Shown: positions 55,844-59,966 of the stretch, piece by piece
How the letters are laid out: each line of letters starts with the position of its first letter
How positions within the stretch are numbered: position 1 is the first letter of the stretch
Assembly (NCBI GenBank): GCA_041665985.1
Contig: JBAYHV010000001.1
Span: forward strand, 1 to 59,966
Length of the DNA: 59,966 nucleotides
Source of the DNA: CAIRYW01 sp041665985
Lineage (GTDB): Bacteria; Patescibacteriota; Minisyncoccia; Phycocordibacterales; CAIRYW01
Direction: 5' to 3'
Made by a program: the position numbers and the translations under genes
Notes under the pieces: generated by a model
The model's database searches: none
Told to the model about the DNA's origin: nothing
Seen by the model: only the letters and a program-made list of their open reading frames with translations

Positions 55844-57373
55844 TTATTTGTTCCAATAGTTAGCAGTAAAATCTGCGACAGTTTCTTTTAGTTTTGCTTG
55901 AGTTTCTTCTGATAGGTCAGCTGTCTCAAAGATTGTTTTAAGAATTTCTGGATGTCTTTCTTTTAGGAAAGTTAGAAATTGTTTTTCATATCTCTTAATG
56001 TCAGCAACTGGAATTTCATTTAGAAGTCCGTTTGCAGCGACAAAAATAATTGCAGCAATTTCATTAAATGATTGATCCTCGTATTGTGGCTGTTTCAAAA
56101 GTTCTGTAAGGCGTGATCCAAGTTCCAATTGTTTCTTTGTAGCAGGATCAAGATCAGAACCAAATTGTGCAAAGGCTGCAAGTGAACGGAACTGAGCAAG
56201 ATCGAGTTTCATTCTTCCAGCAACTTTTTTCATCGCTTTTGTTTGAGCACTTGAACCTACACGAGACACAGAAAGCCCAACGTTAATAGCTGGTCGAAGT
56301 CCTGAGTTGAAAAGATCTGATTCCAAAAAGATCTGTCCGTCAGTAATTGAAATTACGTTTGTTGGAATATAAGCAGAAATATCTCCAGCTTGTGTTTCAA
56401 TAACAGGAAGGGCAGTAATAGAACCTCCTCCGTACTCTTTTGAAAGCCTTCCTGCACGTTCAAGTAGTCTTGAATGCAAATAAAATACGTCTCCAGGATA
56501 AGCTTCTCGTCCTGGCGGTCTCTTTAATAAAAGGGAAATTTGTCTGTATGCCCAAGCATGTTTTGATAGATCATCATAAACAATAAGAGCATCTTTTCCC
56601 TGATCCATAAAAAATTCAGCAATAGCACAACCTGTAAAAGGCGCTAAGTACTGCAGTGATGCTGGGTCAGAAGCTGAAGCAGAAACTACAATTGTATATT
56701 CCATTGCTCCCATCTTTTTTAGTTTTTCTACAATTTGTGCAACTTTTGATTCTTTTTGACCGATAGCAACATATATACAAATAGGGACATTTTTTTCTTT
56801 TCCTTGGTGAATGATAGCATCGATCGCAATTGCAGTCTTTCCAGTTTGTCTATCACCAATAATAAGTTCTCTTTGTCCTCGTCCGATCGGGATCATTGCG
56901 TCAATCGCTTTGATACCTGTGTGAAGTGGAACACTAACACCTTGTCTTGTAATAACTCCAGGAGCAATTTTTTCCAAGGGATAAAATTTTGATTTTGATT
57001 CAACAATTGGTCCTTTTCCATCTTTGATCTCTCCAAGACCATTAACCACTCTTCCGATAAGTTCTCCGGATACAGGAATAGAAAGAATTCTTCCTGTTGA
57101 ACGAACTTTACTACCTTCTCTTAAACGAAGGTCGTTTCCTAAAATAATTGCACCAACACTATCTTCCTCAAGGTTAAGAGCAAGACCAAAAACTTTTTTG
57201 TCATCCATATCTGTAAATTCAAGCATTTCAGAATACTTTGCCTTTGAAAGTCCAGAGACGATCGCTACACCATCCGAAATTTTAACAACTTCACCAACGT
57301 ACTCTAAAGCTGGATCATTTGTGATGTCAGATATTTCTTTCTTCAATTCTTCTATTATTGTATTTTTATTCAT
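55844..57373 (-). CDS. atpA: ATP synthase F1 alpha subunit
   Basis: 509 aa non-catalytic nucleotide-binding subunit. Walker A GDRQTGKT, LIVYDDLSKHAWAYRQISLLLKRPPGREAYPGDVFYLHSRLLERA and SITALPVIETQAGDISAYIPTNVISITDGQIFLE; C-terminal helical domain present. Full length. Confidence 0.97.
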   Translation of the reverse strand: MNKNTIIEELKKEISDITNDPALEYVGEVVKISDGVAIVSGLSKAKYSEMLEFTDMDDKKVFGLALNLEEDSVGAIILGNDLRLREGSKVRSTGRILSIPVSGELIGRVVNGLGEIKDGKGPIVESKSKFYPLEKIAPGVITRQGVSVPLHTGIKAIDAMIPIGRGQRELIIGDRQTGKTAIAIDAIIHQGKEKNVPICIYVAIGQKESKVAQIVEKLKKMGAMEYTIVVSASASDPASLQYLAPFTGCAIAEFFMDQGKDALIVYDDLSKHAWAYRQISLLLKRPPGREAYPGDVFYLHSRLLERAGRLSKEYGGGSITALPVIETQAGDISAYIPTNVISITDGQIFLESDLFNSGLRPAINVGLSVSRVGSSAQTKAMKKVAGRMKLDLAQFRSLAAFAQFGSDLDPATKKQLELGSRLTELLKQPQYEDQSFNEIAAIIFVAANGLLNEIPVADIKRYEKQFLTFLKERHPEILKTIFETADLSEETQAKLKETVADFTANYWNK

Positions 57374-57527
57374 ATTAATTAAGTCAAAATTTAAAACTCA
57401 AAAGGCAAAATTGCAATTCAAAATTTAAAATTTTTAGACACACAACACTCGCTGTGCAAATGTTGTAACTTTTTATTTTTTACTTGTAATTTTGACCTTT
57501 GCATTTTGATTTTTGATTTTATATTTC
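57374..57527. repeat. AT-rich foldback spacer (atpH-atpA)
   Basis: Homologous to 57912-58061: both have TCAAAAT.. / ..TTTTGA outer arms (with TTGCAATT / GTAATTTTGACC runs) around a central ACAACA(C/T)TCGC...GC.AATGTTGT hairpin. The stems are partly degenerate here (one or two mismatches). Confidence 0.7.
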
Positions 57528-57911
57528 CTAATTTACGAGTTTTGATCTCATTTTTTGTAACTTCGATTTTATTGTTGTATCAATAACCAGATCGTTTATC
57601 TTTATTTCAGAACCTCCTAGCAATGTCTTGTCTTCAATAAAAGTAACTTCTGCTTTTTTTCCAAAAACATTTTCTATTTTTGGAGCATCATGGATCGATA
57701 AGGCTTTAATTATTACATCAACAATACCTTTTTCAGTATTCCATTCTTTTTTAAATGATCTGAGAATAGCAGGGGATTTAGAAGCAAGACGTTTTGAAAC
57801 AATAACTTTTGCGAAAGCTTTAATAATTTCACCTGCTTCTTCTTTTGTTTTTGCGTGAGAAATTTTCTTCGCTAAAAGAATTCCAATTTTTTTTGAAGAA
57901 TTTTTGTTCAT
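57528..57911 (-). CDS. atpH: ATP synthase delta subunit (short)
   Basis: 127 aa versus about 175. Stator subunit linking F1 to the b subunit. N-terminal part (SSKKIGILLAKKISHAKTKEEAGEIIKAFAKVIVSKRLASK) and C-terminal LLGGSEIKINDLVIDTTIKSKLQKMRSKL are recognisable; the usual N-terminal six-helix bundle is shortened. Assigned mainly from position and the C-terminal block. Confidence 0.85.
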   Translation of the reverse strand: MNKNSSKKIGILLAKKISHAKTKEEAGEIIKAFAKVIVSKRLASKSPAILRSFKKEWNTEKGIVDVIIKALSIHDAPKIENVFGKKAEVTFIEDKTLLGGSEIKINDLVIDTTIKSKLQKMRSKLVN

Positions 57912-58061
57912 CTTAATTCAAAGTTAAAAAGTCAAAATGCAAAATTGCAATTTAAAATTCAAAAATTTGGAAATACAACATTCGCTTTGCGAATGTTGTA
58001 ACTTATTAATTTTTACTTGTAATTTTGACCTCTGCATTATGATTTTTGAATTATTTTACGT
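57912..58061. repeat. AT-rich foldback spacer (atpF-atpH)
   Basis: Outer arms CAAAATGCAAAATTGCAATT and GTAATTTTGACCTCTGCATT are partly complementary; centre is a strong ACAACATTCGC-ttt-GCGAATGTTGT hairpin. Homologous to the spacer at 57374-57527. Confidence 0.72.
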
Positions 58062-58571
58062 TTAGCCGTTAATTTTTGAAAACTCTTTTGAAGCTTCGTC
58101 TTTAAGAGTTACTTTTGATCTTTCATCGATATATTTTCCGACTGTTTTTTCAATAACATCAGAAACAAGAGTACCAACTTCTTTTTTGATATCTCGTCTA
58201 AGTTTCTCATTTTCTTCACGAATCTTTTGTTCACCTTGAGTTATAACTGCTTCTGCTTGTTTCTTTGCATCTTCCAGAAGACTTTTTTTAAGAACTGAAG
58301 CACTTACTTCTGCATTCTTAATTATTTTTTCAGATTCAGTGCGCGCTTTGTCCATTACTTTTTTTTGCTCTTCAGCGCTTTCTTGAAGCATTTTTTCCAT
58401 GTTTGAAGCACTATCTTTTGCTCCTTGAATAGATCTCTCTTTTTCTTCAATCGATTTCATAAGAGGCTTGTAGAGAAGTTTGGTCAAGATAAATACCAGC
58501 AAGCCAAAGTTTATAGCTTGTGCAACAAGCTCCTTCCATTCAATTCCTAATGAAGAAACGAGATTTCCCAT
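58062..58571 (-). CDS. atpF: ATP synthase F0 b subunit
   Basis: 169 aa. One N-terminal helix (IEWKELVAQAINFGLLVFILTKLLYKPLMKSIEE) followed by a long charged coiled coil (residues about 40-150), the peripheral stalk. 4 nt after atpE. Confidence 0.95.
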   Translation of the reverse strand: MGNLVSSLGIEWKELVAQAINFGLLVFILTKLLYKPLMKSIEEKERSIQGAKDSASNMEKMLQESAEEQKKVMDKARTESEKIIKNAEVSASVLKKSLLEDAKKQAEAVITQGEQKIREENEKLRRDIKKEVGTLVSDVIEKTVGKYIDERSKVTLKDEASKEFSKING

Positions 58572-58575
58572 TGGT

Positions 58576-58794
58576 TTATACGAACAAGATTATAAGTGCA
58601 ACTACAAGAGCGTAAACTGCAATAGCTTCTGCGAAAGCGATCGCAAGGATCATTGATGATTGGATCTTTGATGAAGCTTCTGGGTTTCTACCAATTGATT
58701 CCATAGCTTTTGAAGCAAGAAGTCCGATAGCGATAGCAGGTCCGATAGCACCTAAACCGATTGATAATGCTGCAGCGATTTGTTTTAATTCCAT
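58576..58794 (-). CDS. atpE: ATP synthase F0 c subunit, proton type
   Basis: 72 aa hairpin of two helices joined by the polar loop ESIGRNPEASSK. The ion-binding carboxylate lies in IAFAEAIAVYALV (Glu about 56). The Na+ signature (Gln/Glu in helix 1 and Ser/Thr after the Glu) is absent: helix 1 reads GPAIAIGLLA and Glu is followed by Ala, so H+ coupling is predicted. Confidence 0.95.
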   Translation of the reverse strand: MELKQIAAALSIGLGAIGPAIAIGLLASKAMESIGRNPEASSKIQSSMILAIAFAEAIAVYALVVALIILFV

Positions 58795-58899
58795 TTCTTT
58801 TTTTTATTATTAATAATTAACAAACAAATAGAGCCTTAAAAGGCTTTATTTGTGCATTATATTACAAGGATTGGAGTAATTCAAGCTTAAATTTTTCTC

Positions 58900-59634
58900 T
58901 TAATGTTCTTCGTGAAGCTGAGTAGCAGAAGTAAGGAACATCATAGCGAGCACGGAAAATACAAGTGCCTGAATGAAACCAACAAAAAGCTCAAGACCTA
59001 AGAAAGGAATAGGAACAATGTATGGGGCAAGAAGAGAAATAATAAGCATAAGTACACTTCCTGCAAAAATGTTTCCAAAAAGTCGGAAAGTAAGAGAAAC
59101 AACTCTTGAAACTTCTCCGATCAATTCCAGGATTCCAACAAAAAAACCAATCGGCTTTGTAAATGGGTTCACAAGAAATTTTCCAACGTGATGTTTAAAT
59201 CCAATATTTTTAATTCCAACAACATGAGTTGAAACTACAAGAATAACAGCTAGGGCTAAGGTCATATTAATATCTGAGTTGGCTGTTCTAAGCAAAGGTA
59301 CAAATTCTCCTTCTTTATGCAAACCAATAGTCTCAACTCCAGGAAGCGTTCCAACCCAGTTTGAAATTAAAATATAAAAGAAAATTGTTCCAACAAATGG
59401 CAAATATTTTTTAACAGTTTCTTTACTTCCTGCAAATGAGGCCATGAAATCTATAAAAGCCTCAAATACTATATGGAGAAAGGCTGTAAATTTTCCACCT
59501 TTTTTGATAGCTCTATAAGAGATAGCCGCAAAAATAGTCAAGATCAGAATAGCTACCCAAGATGCAAGCAGGGTATTAGTTACAGGAAAATTTCCAATTT
59601 CAAATACTTTTTCTGCTACGATTGATATTTTCAT
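58900..59634 (-). CDS. atpB: ATP synthase F0 a subunit
   Basis: 244 aa, about six helices. Conserved Arg half-channel region VSRVVSLTFRLFGNIFAGSVLMLII (essential Arg in SLTFRLFGN) and GLELFVGFIQALVFSVLAMMFL. First gene of atpBEFHAGDC. The ATG directly follows the shared 38-nt leader (59635-59672). Confidence 0.96.
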   Translation of the reverse strand: MKISIVAEKVFEIGNFPVTNTLLASWVAILILTIFAAISYRAIKKGGKFTAFLHIVFEAFIDFMASFAGSKETVKKYLPFVGTIFFYILISNWVGTLPGVETIGLHKEGEFVPLLRTANSDINMTLALAVILVVSTHVVGIKNIGFKHHVGKFLVNPFTKPIGFFVGILELIGEVSRVVSLTFRLFGNIFAGSVLMLIISLLAPYIVPIPFLGLELFVGFIQALVFSVLAMMFLTSATQLHEEH

Positions 59635-59672
59635 CCCGTCACTAGAATTTTAATTTGTTAAAGCTTTCGACT
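59635..59672 (-). promoter_or_regulatory. Shared 38-nt leader abutting atpB (copy 3)
   Basis: Minus-strand sequence starting AGTCGAAAGCTTTAAC and ending CTAGTGACGGG, one base different from the copies at 6389-6426 and 8817-8854. A possible promoter lies upstream on the minus strand: TTGCAA, 16-nt spacer, TATATC. Confidence 0.8.
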
Positions 59673-59966
59673 ATTTTTATTCGATATATTGACTAAGCCA
59701 TGTTTTGCAAAAATATACTATATTTTGATATTTTAAGCTATTTAAAAAAGATTTAACTTTGATTATGTTCAAAGGGTCTTTCCAACTCCTTCCACTTTAT
59801 ATTGAAAAACTTTACTTTATAAAGTTCCTCGTAGCAAGCTGACGAGGTATTAAATACCAGAACTCGCTTTTACCACAAGAGTATTTCCAATTTCTACACG
59901 AGCAGAGCTCGTAAGAAATTTAGGTCGCTCGTACTTAATCCGCCCCAAGGGGCGGGGTATTTACCC
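59673..59966. other. Upstream region of atpB with a hairpin chain at the window edge
   Basis: No gene seen. 59673-59815 is AT-rich and contains the atpB promoter region. From about 59824 to the end lie CCTCGT-agcaagctg-ACGAGG, GGTATT/AATACC, AATTTCT-acacgagcagagctcgta-AGAAATT and CCGCCCC/GGGGCGG hairpins in succession, suggesting another structured repeat cut by the edge. Confidence 0.45.

Noticed and set aside
1..59966. Alternative genetic code (TGA as Gly, as in Gracilibacteria/Absconditabacteria)
   Set aside because: Several full-length genes (gpmA, glycosyltransferase) end in TGA at the expected length, and Gly codons are normal.
1..59966. CRISPR array
   Set aside because: The Cas4-like nuclease prompted a search, but no regularly spaced direct repeats with unique spacers are present; the tandem tRNA-linked units are structured repeats of about 150 nt.

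Overview
This window is AT-rich bacterial DNA, standard code (TGA ends real genes such as gpmA and the family-2 glycosyltransferase). Gene content points to Candidatus Patescibacteria/CPR, most likely a Parcubacteria-type lineage: compact or domain-stripped versions of universal proteins (pyruvate kinase, DnaX, UvrC, ATP synthase epsilon), class II (B12-dependent) ribonucleotide reductase, a TraG/VirD4-like ATPase beside a ClpB-like AAA+ protein, many tiny lysine-rich or single-helix proteins, and in-frame palindromic repeat peptides of the LPAGRQ and FPRRRES type. This assignment is inference; no rRNA is present to confirm it.

Layout. 1-1193: edge of a probable IS481-like transposase (minus), then an orphan multi-hairpin RNA with its own promoter and terminator, and a small GC-rich reading frame. 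1194-5800: dnaX, tRNA-Gln(TTG) followed by three tandem tRNA-derived foldback elements, a small anchored protein, and a SAM-I riboswitch ahead of metK. 5106-9658: thiol-redox pair (CcdA-like channel and membrane thioredoxin) and lower glycolysis (2-hydroxyacid dehydrogenase, phosphoglycerate mutase, minimal pyruvate kinase). 9738-16468: ArsR/P1B-ATPase pair, DedA, glycosyltransferase, hydrolase, RdgB, FKBP, Tgt. 16516-24221: uvrB, uvrA, uvrC, all carrying repeat insertions, interrupted by a minus-strand block of three small proteins. 24416-31536: ddl, NYN ribonuclease, tRNA-Ala(TGC) with another tRNA-linked element, a Cys-rich secreted protein, a three-gene restriction-modification system and an S49 peptidase. 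31693-39077: tiny proteins, RhuM-Fic, a Cas4-like nuclease, a flavin oxidoreductase, nucleotidyltransferase, VanY peptidase, YgjP metallopeptidase. 39222-42721: proton-pumping pyrophosphatase, GH18 protein. 42946-52948: nrdJ, a cobalamin riboswitch, then a disordered acidic protein, ClpB-like ATPase and TraG-like ATPase, then TsaC and UMP kinase. 52955-59634 (minus): complete F-type ATP synthase operon, atpBEFHAGDC.

How it works together. Energy appears to come from minimal glycolysis, a reversible F-ATPase with an H+-type c subunit and an H+-pumping pyrophosphatase. Three unlinked energy/redox loci (membrane thioredoxin, pyruvate kinase, atpB) share an almost identical 38-nt leader directly abutting the start codon, suggesting co-regulation. 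Around fifteen genes carry a -10 box ending 6-7 nt before the start codon, implying widespread leaderless transcription; this was also used to correct several start sites.

The most unusual signals are the tRNA-3'-end-derived foldback elements after tRNA-Gln and tRNA-Ala, the shared 38-nt leader, the orphan structured RNA near 143-534, and the cobalamin riboswitch placed between class II RNR and the ClpB/TraG cluster.
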